Part shown: positions 22,506 to 33,800 of the stretch, piece after piece | How the letters are laid out: the number at the start of each line of letters is the position of its first letter | How positions within the stretch are numbered: the stretch's first letter is position 1 | Source of the DNA: Gnetum montanum | Taxonomy: Eukaryota; Streptophyta; Gnetopsida; Gnetales; Gnetaceae | Direction: 5' to 3' | DNA: 64,000 nt | NCBI GenBank assembly: GCA_015680685.1 | Contig: MNCI01015696.1 | Span: 20,938 to 84,937, forward strand | Notes under the pieces: generated by a model | Databases searched by the model: none | What the model was told of the DNA's origin: nothing | What the model saw: only the letters and a program-made list of their open reading frames with translations | Program-made: the position numbers and the translations under genes

Positions 22506-23952
22506 ATGGCTTCTTCTCACAGGGCTAATTCTTCATTGTCATTCAAGCATATATCCAATCAACAAAGGCATGGGGAGTCAAATCAGCTACTGCCCTAGTA
22601 ATGCAGACTGGTATGTACTCATCCTGATGAGTATGTATTAGATTTCACCTTCATCTTACATCAAGATAAACAGCTGTGGTGGAGGAACATGGAGGGCAAC
22701 ATCGAGTTGCCGCCTGATTGATCAATTTCTACAATGCTACTCCAAACTCTTATGAGGTTGGGCATATAGGGGCTCAATGCTAAATATGTTATGTAGGACC
22801 ATCACTATCAAGACTACCATCCCATTGAGGCACAACACAAAATAAATCAGCAACATGAGAGACCTCACAAAGCATCAAAGAGAAAAAAATTCAATAATGC
22901 CTTCTTCCTGCTGGGCCAAAAAGAAGGAGAGGATCTTTTTTCTAGGGGTTCTTAATTCACTGACTCTCCCCTTGCATTTGATGATGAAGGCTTGAACTAA
23001 AATTTTAATCTACTATAAACAATCTTGGTTGGTGCAAGAATGGATCCCATGACCATCGGGACTCCAAAGATGCCAGTTAAGGAAGGAATATGGACAAACA
23101 TGATGATCATGACCATGACAAAAGAAGAGGGGGTAGTAGGCACCATGTTGGCACTAGGTCTCCTCCCTATTCTTCACCTTCGACATCCTCTTCTTCCTCC
23201 TTTCACAATGCCTATGCCTTATAGAACGTTGAAAATGAATAGCAAAAGTTAAAGCTATTCACAAGGATGATCATTAAAGAAGATGAAAGTTGGTACCTAT
23301 CCTAAAAACCAGAATCAATCAGACATTGAAGTACTATGCTTGAGCTCTTCAACAACAATTATCAGACATACTCCCAAGTGTCCAATCTAAGAAAGGAAAT
23401 CCAAGCTTGGAAACAATGAACACATAAACCCTTGGATGCAACCATGGGAAAGTACTATTTTCTCTTGCACAAATGTCATGGCCATGGTTATTCTCAATGA
23501 GAGCAACTCCACCATATCATAAATGATCTCTAAACAAAAATGAGGAGAACTCTTGGGGTCTATTCCCAAGGGAGACTTTCAAAACTTAGAGCCCATCAGA
23601 TCCAAAGGCTAATAGTGAAAGTTGCCAAAGAAGAAGGAGAGTTGAGAAAAAGGGAAAGTGTAGAAGAAAAAATCTGGAACCCTTCCATCCACAAAAGGAA
23701 GGTTTGGTTCTATGACAATGAGAAGGAGGCCCCACTTTATGAAGTGGTGTAGCAAAAGACATTGTCGATTCAAAAGTATACTTTTGAAATTTCAACTAAG
23801 ATAGACAAAATGTGGGACTCTTTGGATGAGAAGTTCCAAACTACTCTAAAAATAGCAAAGGAATTCAAGAAGCAAAGTAGTGATCATGATTGTAGGAGAA
23901 GGAAGGAAGCTGAGCATGCCCACCAAAAGGGTAAGGGCAAGGCTATTGTTGT
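22506..23952 (+). pseudogene. Element D gag, N-terminal part (upstream of G)
   Basis: ATG at 22506 (MASSHRANSS) leads, with TAG-TAA at the junction where H has TAA-CAG, into 'VCTHPDEYVLDFTFILHQD', the conserved N-terminal domain. An Arg/Asp/Ser-rich linker lies at 23020-23230. Capsid-type segments at 23330-23620 include 'MRRTLGVYSQGRLSKLRAHQ'. Then comes a charged region to 23950, 'HAHQKGKGKAIVV', where element G is inserted. The frame resumes at 29581. Confidence 0.85.
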
Positions 23953-24519
23953 TGTGACATCCCATCCCCAGATGTCATGGAAAACGTTAAATATATGATA
24001 TATTAGATATTATGCATACAAATAAAATATACCAAATATGAAATATATGCGATATTCGACATTATGTATAAAGGAAATTATAGGAAAAATGCAGAAAGAG
24101 AAAGAAAAGAATGCTTTATTGATATGGAATAATGAATCTGGATCATGCTCTAAGAGTGTTTTTTTTCCTTTGGCATCTATCCCTTAGAGGTAATCTAGCA
24201 CTTCCACCATAGTTAGGCCTCTAACCTGGCCAAAAGATATGGTTAGTCCACTTCCTGTCTCGCTTCACTCGGCTTCTCTTGACTTGCCTAAACCGACTCC
24301 ACCACTCCATGCTGACACAACCTCTAACCCTGAGTATAAATGCCTTAGGTCAAGCCCCAAAAGATTACCTTAAGAGACATGTCCATTATTACAACATGCC
24401 CTTTTGACTCTTAATCATAACCACTATTTCAGGTCTTATTAAGAAGCCAATAACACTTGTTATGAAGAGGCACTATCTTCATTAGCCACCAACATCATTT
24501 GGAAATGGGGATGTGACCA
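23953..24519 (-). repeat. Element G 3' LTR
   Basis: It starts TGTGACATCCC and ends GGGGATGTGACCA; the ends are near inverted repeats. It aligns with 29014-29580 over the full length, including 'gaatgctttattgatat' and 'ctttggcatctatcccttag'. The sequence to its right ('tctaccttccttagg') would be the polypurine tract on the minus strand. Confidence 0.85.
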
Positions 24520-24965
24520 TCTACCTTCCTTAGGTTTCGTTCATCCTCGAACGAGTCCACATTCTCTATCTTTTTCTAGCTCCAGTGCTTTCTTTCATGG
24601 TCCTATGCTTCAATAATTTGATTTCTCCTTTGAACTTGAAGTTATTTCTTGCTTAGTCTATAAATAAGATATATGTGAGAAGAATATATAGAAAATTAAA
24701 TATTTCTTTCTTGATACATACTTTGTTTTCTAAGATAATGATAAAAGATGAATTAAAGATTTATCAACCACCAATCACCAGTTCTAATCAGGATCACACA
24801 AAGTGCAACTTGGATCTGGTTACCCAAGTGAAGGCAGGGTAGATTCTTTATTCCCTATTTTTATTATCATAGATATTTTACTTATCTAATTGAAATATAA
24901 ATTAAACAATGAATAAAATAATAAGATTAATCAAATAAAACTAAGAGTGAGATACTTCTTTATCC
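24520..24965 (-). other. Element G: interior between CCR4-like pseudogene and 3' LTR
   Basis: AT-rich. It opens with 'gtttcgttcatcctcgaacg', which contains a short inverted repeat (TTCG...CGAA). No coding frame or poly(A) tract is visible downstream of the CCR4-like stop, so it does not look like an ordinary processed pseudogene with its own tail. Confidence 0.45.
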
Positions 24966-26148
24966 TAAGCAACCTTATGAACTGAAGGGAATAATTGTAA
25001 TTCTATCATAAGTGGTATGTGACTGAATGGTCTTGTTCGAGATGGCAAGGCTTGATATTGATTTTTCTCAACTTCCTGTTTAGAAATCAACTCTAGTAAC
25101 TTGGTAACTTGAAAGAATTTAGCATCATATCAAATATAATCCAAAGTCTCAATGAAGAATGTTATTGATCCATCCTCATTAATCATAGCAAAGTAGGTAA
25201 ACTATGGTTCTCAATGAGTGCTATCCATCAACATCATCTATTCCTGAATTCTAGAGTCTAATTTATCTACTAAAGACTCAAAGTAAGTAGAAAATGCACT
25301 AGCTAATGGAATTGCATGCCGAATTAATCTAAACATCTTCTTCAAGTTAGGTTCATCTTCCAAATATTTCTTTACAAATCCATCTTTTAAGAATTGATAA
25401 ATGCTACTTTTAGCTTTTGCATTGAAGTCTCCACAAACAATAAATGGAATTCGATCAATATAATTTAGTAATAACTTATTCTTCAAAATTTCTTCTATTT
25501 GCTAATCAAATATGCTCCTTGACATACTCTAACATCTAAACATGTTGGTTTGGCAATCAAATGTGTGTTAACCATGCATACACATCTTCTTGCTAGATGA
25601 ACTTTTAGAATCACTGCCAAAGTTATGCAATTTTTCCGAAATCTTAACTGTTTCTTCCTATCCATTACTTGAAGTTCTGGAATTTCAAAAATCATATTTT
25701 GTAAACTACATTTAAATCTTTGTACCAATTCAAACTTGGTTTCTTTATAAAAGATCGCACAATCATCCATGTTATGATTTCTACAATATGCTAATCTATA
25801 TGGCTCAAACGAAGAACTTCCATAAGAACCTTTTTGCTTATAAATACTTTTGTATCCCATTTTTCCAAAGTTTGGTTGGAATTGGTATAGAGATTCCCAT
25901 GGAAATACGTCTTATAAGCATAAGACATCAACATCCAAATCTTGTAATTCTGCTAAAATGTGTGAATATCGATATTCATGTCAATCCAAGGCACATGATG
26001 AACATAGCAGATATTGTTTCTCATCCACTAGGGATCTTGCAAGCACGTTGTATGTTGTAACTTTCATTCTCATTCTTGGATTCTTTTTTGAATCATTTCT
26101 CTTCATGAGTATCATACTCCTTATCGAAACACGATTTTGAGTCTCCAT
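24966..26148 (-). pseudogene. CCR4-like endonuclease/exonuclease/phosphatase (EEP) pseudogene, intron-free, inside element G
   Basis: From an ATG at 26148 the minus strand gives about 394 codons of an EEP-fold nuclease, the catalytic type of CCR4/CNOT6 and Angel deadenylases, which remove poly(A) from mRNA. Landmarks in order: 'MKVTTYNVLA' (the YNxL asparagine), 'LDVDVLCL' then a stop where Gln of CLQE is expected, 'MGYKSIYKQKG', 'DDCAIFYKETKFELVQ', 'VCMVNTHLI', 'IPFIVCGDFNAKA' (catalytic GDFN intact), 'HAIPLASAFSTY', 'TLDYI', and 'SHIPLMIELQ' in place of SDHIP. The CLQE glutamate is Asp. Stops replace Trp and Gln codons, and one frameshift lies near 25500. No introns interrupt the domain. 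I infer capture of a host mRNA by G or a retrocopy inserted in it. Confidence 0.82.
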
Positions 26149-27224
26149 GTTGTTTTGCCCTATGTTTTGATTACAAGATGGATTAATATACCCTTTTCTT
26201 AATAGTTGAATACTGTTCTATTTCTTCAACTAATTTTCCAACTAATACATTAACTGATCATGAACTAATACATCAACTGATAATCAACTACATCAACTAA
26301 GTAACTACATTATCTATTTGTATAATTACATTATCTTATTTTAGTAATATTTAACAATATCATATAATTTTAGTAATAACTATATTATCTAATTCTTAAC
26401 AGCCTTTCTAGCCTACTTAAGAACACTAATTTCAATAGTGTAATTAATGACATGCCATAGTGATCTTAAGACTATCTGTAAGGGTTATGCACTAAATCTT
26501 AAAGCCCAAAAAGTTGAATTTGTGATATCATCAAATTATCAAGTATCTGGATGATAAATTTGAAATCACCATTGAGTTTAGAAAGGTGAAAAATGTTGGA
26601 AATTGTTATTCAAATGTTGAAAATGGACATCGTATGCTTGAGTTGTGTGAAAATTAAACTTTTGAGCATGTTGAGGTACTATGTTTGGCAAGGAGTAAAA
26701 ACTAATTTTTGGGAATCCTTGGGACAAATTTAATTTCACCATTTGGTCCAAAAGGTTGAAATCTTTAGGAAACAACTCTTCGTTTTTCAAAAAAGGCTTC
26801 CAAAATCAAAAGTTATGGCTTCTGGAGTCTAAAAAATCTTTGGCACAAACAACAAGACTTCTCGAGAGGTCACCCATCCTAGTTTTTATCTCTATAGTTA
26901 CCAAGATGCCAATTTTGAATTTTTGAAAATCTGTGTGCACATTTTTAATTTAAATTCAACACTAATGATGAAAATTTTAAATTTTCTCGTTAGCTAACGG
27001 GCATTTGGAAATTTTTGTCAGTTGACGAGAATTTCAAATTTCCCATCTACAAACGAAGAATTTTCCCATTGCATGACAACAAGGACAATGGCAATGATGC
27101 ATTGGCTGCGGGATCTAAGAAGGCTATTAGCGATGTTGACAATCAGGTTGGGTTATGTCTAGAGGTGGCAGCAGTGGCAATGCAAGACCGTTAAAGGTAG
27201 TGCTAGGTGGCATTGCCATTTTTT

Positions 27225-27400
27225 TCCTTTGGGCCTGTGCGGCCCTCCTCTAGGCCTACGTGGCCTATCTTAGGGCTCAAATGACCCTCTTATGGGCCCG
27301 CATGGCCTGTCTTAGGATCCATGTAGTCCTTTATTGGGCCTACGTGGCCCATCACTAGGCTTGCATGGCCCCTTGACTAGGCCCATGCAACTTCTACACA
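27225..27400. repeat. GGCC-rich degenerate repeat, about 30-bp spacing
   Basis: 'gggcctgtgcggccc', 'aggcctacgtggcc', 'gggcccgcatggcc', 'gggcctacgtggccc', 'aggcttgcatggcccc' and 'aggcccatgcaac' follow one another every 25-33 bp. It is much richer in GC than its surroundings. Confidence 0.75.
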
Positions 27401-27465
27401 TGTTTGCTAATGTTAAAAAAGGTGATGATTGATGGCATCCAGAGAGGTGGTGTTCAGCAACATAA

Positions 27466-27660
27466 GAGGTAGTTTTCGATGGCTTGGGAGGTAATGTTTG
27501 GCGGCATGACAGGTAGTTTTTGGTGAAGCAAGAGGCAGTTTTGGCAACATGGGAGATGATTTTTGGTGATGCAAGAGGCGGTTTCTCGTAGCATTGGAGG
27601 TGATTTTTTGTAGCACAAGAGGTGATTTTTAGTGGCACAAGAGGCAATTTTCGGTGGCAG
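27466..27660. repeat. 22-bp minisatellite, about nine units
   Basis: Units such as 'aggtagttttcgatggcttg', 'aggtagtttttggtgaagca', 'aggcggtttctcgtagcatt' and 'aggtgatttttagtggcaca' recur at 20-22 bp spacing. The Cys/Pro/His-rich open frames on the minus strand come from this array and are not considered genes. Confidence 0.85.
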
Positions 27661-28749
27661 ATGTATAGCACTGTGTAGCAATAGGTAGCAAGGAAGCAAG
27701 CACATGGCGGTGAGTAGTGAGTGCAAAGCAATGGTAGCGGGCACACAGCAATAGGCGATGCAGGGATAAGCGTAGGTGTAGAGTGGCAAAGGGCACAGGC
27801 ATGGCACAACAGGGTGCAATAGAAATGGGTGACACATGGTACATGGTCACCCTTGGGCTAGCCCTTGAGGGCTAGCCTTTAAGGCCAATCCCTTTGTAGT
27901 TATTAGTTGTGGCTAGCAACCAGGCCTGGCTACAGTAGGTAGGAGGGCTGGTCACGACCCTGCTAAGGGTTTGGGGTTTTCTTATATTTTTTATTTTTTT
28001 TAAAAAAAGTAAAAGTAAGTTAGGACTTCAAGTCAAACCCACGACCTCCTATTTTAAAGATTTTTAATTTTTTAAAAAAACTTTTTATTATTATTTTATT
28101 CTACCTTGCCTCGATGGTTAACGTGGTGGTTTAGCCGATGATAAGGTAGGGGTTCGGTATGATAAATGGAAATTTTGGGTTTATTTCCAACCTTAAAATT
28201 TTGACATTTTTTTAATAAATAATAATAATAATTTAATATTATTTTAATGCACATATAACGAGAAACTTTAAACATCAATATCTCCCAAACTGTAAGTTCG
28301 ATCGAGATGAAATTTATACCATTGGAATCATCTCGACGAGTACTATGCATTCGACATAGCTTTAGGGTTCAAAAATAAAATTGATTTTTCAGAAATTAAA
28401 AGGACCAAACTAGCCTATTTTGTTTAATTGACATTTCTAGGCTAACATATGGTAACTTGGAATCTTCTAGATTACTTGGATAATGAATTTCAACAAAATA
28501 AGATCAATTCAGGTCATGGTTAGTAACTTTCTAGAAAGAAATTTAGCAATGATCCTAATCAATTAATAATTATAGTATTAAGATGGGTAAGAGTTACCTA
28601 GATCGATGTATCATTGTCTTACCAACATTTCTTGTAATTGATGAATCTTAATGAGGTGTGATCAAATCTTCATCAGTTAATGATATTCATGAAATAATTT
28701 TGTTGATTACTGGGATATAGATGTCTAATCTATTGTTCATGAAATGAAT

Positions 28750-28967
28750 GGAAATGTAACTTCTAACTTACATCACAAACATATGATACATCCAATGATG
28801 ATTAATGTCTTTCCCTGTGCTGTGGCTTCAAGATTCATCATCAAGTTCATGTTGTGAATGTATCTTTTGACTTACATCATAAACATATGGCACACTCGGT
28901 GATGATTAATGGCTTTCCCTATGTTATGGCTTCAAGATTCATCATCAAGTTCATGTTGTAGTTGACC
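28750..28967. repeat. Tandem duplication of about 110 bp in element G
   Basis: Both units end in 'gcttcaagattcatcatcaa'-'gttcatgttgt' (about 28826-28856 and 28930-28967) and share 'ttacatcayaaacatatg' upstream. It lies just inside the primer site. Confidence 0.8.
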
Positions 28968-28999
28968 CATGGTTCTGAATGGCCCTTAGGTCATGGTTT

Positions 29000-29011
29000 G
29001 CTCTAATACCA
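29000..29011 (-). promoter_or_regulatory. Element G primer binding site (tRNA-iMet type)
   Basis: The minus strand reads TGGTATTAGAGC, one C-to-T change from the canonical TGGTATCAGAGC, two bases inside the 5' LTR. This fixes the orientation of G. Confidence 0.85.
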
Positions 29012-29013
29012 AT

Positions 29014-29580
29014 TGTGACATCCCATTTCTGAATGTCATGGCAAATACCAAATATATGATATATTAGACATTATGAGTATAAAGAAAATATATCAAATGT
29101 AAAATATGTGATATTCGACATTATGTATAAAGGAAATAATAATGCAAAAAGAGAAAGAAAAGAATGCTTTATTGATATAGAATAATGTATCTAGATTGTG
29201 CTCTAAGAGTGTTCCTTAGGGTTTTTTTTCCTTTGGCATCTATCCCTTAGAGGCAATCTAGCACTGCCACGACAATTAGGCCTATAACCTAGCTAGAAGG
29301 AATGGCCAGTCCACTTCCTATCCTGCTTCACTTAACTTGCTGTGACTTGCTTATATTGGCTATGCCACTCCATGCCAACATGACCTCTAACCTCAGGTAT
29401 AAATGCCTTAGGTCAAACCCCCAAAGGTTGCCTTAAGAGACACGTCCATTATTACAACATGCCCTTTTAGCTCTTAATCACACCTACCCTTTCGAGTCTT
29501 GTCAAGATGACAATAGCACTTGTTATGAAGAGACACTATCTTCATTAGGTAGTAGCATCATTTGGGAATAGGGATGTGGT
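29014..29580 (-). repeat. Element G 5' LTR
   Basis: It starts TGTGACATCCC at 29014 and ends AGGGATGTGG near 29580, where gag of D resumes. It pairs with 23953-24519. A 'ataaatgccttaggtcaa' stretch lies near 29400 in both copies. Confidence 0.85.
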
Positions 29581-30290
29581 AGCCATAAAGGAGGTTATGG
29601 ACTCCAAACCAAATGATGATTGTGGGTGTGAACATCCCAAGGGATGTTGTCCCATTATGTTACACTTGCATAATTCTAGGGTGTATGCTCTAAATCCTAA
29701 ATTAGCAAGAAGGTAAGCACCCAAAAGTTTGCCTTACCTTCAAGGCAACCTTAGGTAGTTCCATCAACAACAAGCCTACTATCCAAGTGGAACTCCACCA
29801 CAACCTTATGAGTAGTACCATAAGTGGTAGCAACCATAGTCATGAGAGATGCCACCACTAAGGTAGTAGTACCTTTACCAATAGCCTAATCCATATGGAT
29901 ACTATGTTCAGTAGCCTATTTCTTTGTGTGACTCTTCTAGTCACACTTCATTCCAACATCACTACTACCCTCCTGAATATTATAAAGTCCAATCTGCAAG
30001 AGGGGAATCCCCATTACCTCATTAACCTCCTCATCCTTCTACACATGTCCCTCCACCCTCAACTCAAGTACCACCAACTCCATTAATGCAGGGTGAAATT
30101 CCAACCCAGCCATAGCAACATAATGCCACCAAGGCTATTAACTTACAACTGGCTCCTCATCTGAGTGGTTCAAAAAATAAACCCCAAAAAGGACCCTTCT
30201 TCTAAACCAATAATCCTAGAAAGCCCTCATAGATACATGTAGTTAATAGCCTTGCTTCTCCCTCATCCTCTACACAATCTTTCAAGCCCC
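29581..30290 (+). pseudogene. Element D gag, C-terminal part (downstream of G)
   Basis: It reads 'VAIKEVMDSKPNDDCGCEHP', then 'KGCCPIMLHLHNSRVYALNP', the zinc-knuckle region with two cysteines displaced or lost, followed by the Pro/Gln/Tyr-rich tail to about 30290. It continues 22506-23952 directly once G is removed. Confidence 0.85.
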
Positions 30291-30292
30291 CT

Positions 30293-30960
30293 TTGAACCA
30301 AACACCTCCAAGTATCCACACTATCATCTTAACCCATGCAATCTCTAATTGGATTAAGGCTGGCCACCAACCCAGGAAAAAAATTGATCCTGGGAGTCCT
30401 CTAATCTATTTGAAAATCATGAAGAATGAGTCATGTAAGGCTTTTCTAGACTCAACTTCTAGTATGAATTTGATTTCTCATGAGATGTACAAATCCTAGA
30501 ACTTGCCTCCTCTCAAGAAGAGCAACATTTATCTTGAGTTGACAAATCAATCCATCATTATTTTTTTGGGAGTAGTAGAGGACATTATGACCACTATTTG
30601 TGGGTGGTCTTATCCTGTTAATTTATTCATGATTCAAGTTAACAACTTCCATGGGGACTTCCCAATCATCATGGAAAGGACTTGGCTAAGCACTGTTGAT
30701 GCACAGCTAGGCATCATAGACCTTTCCTTGGAAATTTCAAATGAAAATGATTTCGGAAAGATAGAGAGGAAGCAACTTCCATGCATCATGTACAGTGACA
30801 CAAGGTGCAACTATGTGCAAAAATTATGGTCGATAAAAAGTACATCTATCACAAAATTTAGATAGTATGCATATGTGACAGAAATTCAAAGCCACTTGTA
30901 TGCAACAGCCACAAAGTAGTAGGGCACCTAGTGGCTAATAGCTAATGGTGAAAGAAGCTC
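30293..30960 (+). pseudogene. Element D aspartic protease
   Basis: The frame is nearly continuous. 'GSPLIYLKIMKNESCKAFLD', then 'STSSMNLISHEMY' holds the active site, where the expected D-S-G is D-S-T. 'VEDIMTTICGWSYPVNLFMI' and 'ERTWLSTVDAQLGIIDLSLE' follow, with 'KQLPCIMYSD' near the end. Loss of the active-site Gly would kill the enzyme. One stop lies at 30500. Sister copies are in A and H. Confidence 0.85.
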
Positions 30961-31079
30961 AACAATATGCATGGATCCAATTAAGATTCTAATGAGACTT
31001 ATGTTGAAGTCATGGATGAATTGGAGCAAGTTCATCACCAACTCTCTGATGATGAACCTAATGACACCAACTAGGAAGA

Positions 31080-32420
31080 GTTGGAAATTCCTAAGAGCTT
31101 TAGGCAAGAGCCCCTAGAGTTGAAAACTCTACCAGCTGGAATGAAATATGCTCTCCTAAGATATGACAAGTTGGTTATAATCAATGCCAATCTTGCTCCT
31201 AAACAAAAATAGAATATGTTGAAGGTGGTCAAAAAATGGCCAAAAGCCTTTGCCTGGTCATATCATGAACTAATTGGAATTAATCCATGGATATGCTAGC
31301 ATTGCATCTATATAGATGCCTCCATGAAGCCAAAGAGGTAGCCGCAGCGGTGGTTGAACCCTAAATTGAAGCAGATCATCAAACATCAAATTAAATAACT
31401 CCTCAACATAGGGTTCATTTATCCCATTATGAATAGCAAGTGGGTTAGCCCACTTATGATTGTGCCAAAGAAAGGTGGCAAGTGGAGGGTTCGTATTGAC
31501 TTCAAGCTGTTGAACATGGTGACATACAAAGATCATTTTCCACTATCGTTTTTGAATCAAGTGTTGGAAACCATCTCCATGCATTGTTATTAAAGCCTTT
31601 TGGATGGTTATACTAGTTATAACCAAATCTAAATCGCACCTAAGGATCAAGCCAAAACAACATTCATGAGTTCCTAGGGAACTTTTGCACACAAAAAGAT
31701 GTCATTTGGTCTGTGCAATGCCCCTACAACCTTCCAACACCTTGTCTTGAGCATCTTTCAATAGTAGATTGGTAGTGGTATGGAAGTCTTCATGAATGAC
31801 TTCTCCACCTATGGGGTAACATTTGAGCAAGCCCTAGACTTCCTTGAGAAAGTGCTAAAAAGATGTGTGGAGACCAAACTTTGGCTCAATTTGCAAAACA
31901 ACCATATGATGGTCCAACAAGGCATTATCTTAGGGCATAGAATATCACAAGCAAGGATTGAGATGGACCTTGACAAAATAATGATTATCCAAAACATTGC
32001 CTACCAACTGGAAACTATCAAAGATGTCTGGTCATTCCTTGGTCACACTAGCTGCTACTAGTGCTTCATATAGAATTTCTCTAAGATTGCCAAACTGTTG
32101 GTGGAGCTTACAAAGAAGGATGCTCCATTTTTCTAAATTGAGGAATGCAAAAACACATTCTAATAACTTAAGCAAAAACTTATAGAAACTCCAATTCTAT
32201 GAGCACCTAAATGGTTCACACCATTTCATGTCATGATGAATGCTTCCAATTATGCTTTGGGAGTTGTGCTCACACAGTTAGACAATCAAAAATGTCCTTA
32301 CTATATCCACTGTGTGAGCCGAAGCATTATGGGTGCACAACTGAATCACACCATAATAGAGAAAGAGTTGATGTCAGTGGTGTATGCCTTGGAGAAATTC
32401 AGGCATTATGTGCTATAAAC
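31080..32420 (+). pseudogene. Element D reverse transcriptase and RNase H
   Basis: In order: linker 'QEPLELKTLPAGMKYALL'; 'WVSPLMIVPKKGGKWRVRID'; 'KKMSFGLCNAPTTFQ'; catalytic block 'MEVFMNDFSTYG' at 31780-31815, where FMDD of the Athila lineage has become FMND; 'MMVQQGIILGHRIS'; thumb 'WSFLGH'; RNase H 'MNASNYALGVVLTQ' (catalytic Asp now Asn) and 'IIEKELMSVVYALEKFRHY'. Most breaks are TAA or TAG at Gln codons. It would copy element RNA into DNA in the particle. Confidence 0.92.
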
Positions 32421-32499
32421 ACCTCTGAACAATAAAGAGGAGGAAAGCCCACTTTCTAATCAATTTCCTAATAAACTTCTCTTTGCTAATGCTATAAAT

Positions 32500-33800
32500 G
32501 AATAAGTGCCCATTGAACCTAACTGGTACGATGACATTATCACCTACCTTGTCACCCAAGACATGCCACAAGAGCTAGATAATAGGAGCAAATAATATTT
32601 TCTACACTAGGAAAAATGCTTCATGGAGATCAATGGACACATTTACAAGCTGTGCGCCAATGGCCTAGGTCATTGTTGTGTTCCTAATGTTGATCAATTG
32701 TGCATTCTCTAAGACACTCATGAGGGCCCTTGTGGGGGCCACTATGCTAAGAGATGCATGACCATATAGATCTTGATGGTAGGATATTATTGGCCAACAC
32801 TTTTTAGGGATGCTCATTAATTTTTTTGCTTCTGAGATCGCTACCAATGCAATGGTGGCATGACTACTCATATGGAAGAACCTTAGCAATGGATCCACTC
32901 ACTAAAACTCTTTGACATCTAGGGCATTGACTTCATAGGTCCCATCAAACCCATGTTAAATGGAAAGACATACATCATAGTCACTATTGACTATTGTATG
33001 AAATGGACAGAAGCAACAATTGTCATCGATTGTACATCTTCTACAATTTCTTGGTTTGTATAAAAAAACATTGTAAATAGGTTTGGGATGCCACATGCAC
33101 TAATTTCTAATAATGGTACTCATTTTACAGGCACCACCTTTTGAAAACTCATATAATGCTTTGGGGTAGAACATAAATTAACAACACCCTACCAACCCTA
33201 AGCCAACGGTCAAGCTGAGGTGACGAATAGGAAGATCACTAAGATCTTAACAAGAATAGTTAGAAAATATAGAAGAGACTAGAGCACTAAACTTAACAAT
33301 GCCCTTTAAGCCTACTGCTCAACCTAGAAACTCCCTATAGGCTACTTTCCCTATGAGCTTGTGTACAAAAAACTGCTAACTCTTCCTATTCAGTCTAAGC
33401 TCTATATAGTTTTAACGGCTTGTGACCTTGACCTTGACCTAACCTAAGCCTAGCAAAAAAAGAAAGATTCATAAACCCCAACATGCTAGATGAGAATTGA
33501 TTAGTGGCCCTATCCTTGAACGAAGTGCACAAGGCATTCAACAAGCAACGTCATGACCTTAAATTAAGAAACGTAAAGTTGCAACCATGAGAAAATGTCA
33601 TTTACTGGAACCCCACACATGTGCCACAAAAAAATAAGTTCCAAACATTGTGGAAAGGGCCTTACATCATCTATGAAACCTTTCCTTCTAAGATCATGTT
33701 GATATAGAAACCTGAAAGCCCAAATAAGAAACTATTGATTAACATGCAACAAATTAAACCTTTTCATGAGCTTAAGAGAGCTAGTGACTAGAACACCTCA
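32500..33800 (+). pseudogene. Element D integrase
   Basis: The zinc-binding segment 'THEGPCGGHYAKRCM', then 'GYYWPTLFRDAH' and 'DRYQCNG' lies at 32710-32860. The core has 'IDFIGPIKPMLNGKTYIIVT' (32925-32985), 'MPHALISNNGTHFTGTTF' (catalytic Asp of S-D-G changed to Asn) and 'YQPQANGQAEV'-like sequence with a stop at the first Gln. The tail 'LPIGYFPYELVYKK' follows. No chromodomain is seen. Stops are numerous but mostly C-to-T. Confidence 0.9.

Larger units (their letters stand above)
26149..28999 (-). other. Element G: non-coding interior between primer site and CCR4-like pseudogene
   Basis: Holds short direct repeats of 'aactaatacatcaactgat' (26240-26300), a GGCC-rich repeat (27225-27400), a 22-bp minisatellite (27466-27660), a gene-poor stretch (27850-28700) with 'atatctcccaaactgtaagt' near 28281, and a roughly 110-bp tandem duplication (28750-28967). 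The open frames at 26578-26790 and 27312-27850 show no recognisable domain; the latter are products of the repeats. Confidence 0.5.
23953..29580 (-). mobile_element. Element G: non-autonomous LTR retroelement carrying a CCR4-like pseudogene
   Basis: Two direct LTRs of about 567 bp (23953-24519 and 29014-29580) share a core such as 'atgacctctaacc' and 'aagagacacgtccattatta'. A tRNA-iMet-type primer site next to the right LTR sets the orientation as minus. It interrupts the gag of D between 'KGKAIV' and 'VAIKEV'. The 4.5-kb interior has no gag, protease, RT or integrase that I can recognise. Instead it has a CCR4-like reading frame, a 22-bp minisatellite, a GGCC-rich repeat and AT-rich filler. 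This fits a large non-autonomous (LARD-like) element with a captured gene. The target duplication is not clean. Confidence 0.85.

Noticed and set aside
27312-27850. Overlapping Cys/His/Pro-rich open frames on the minus strand that look like a secreted or metal-binding protein
   Set aside because: They coincide with the 22-bp minisatellite and GGCC-rich repeat; open frames in several phases follow from the repeat composition.
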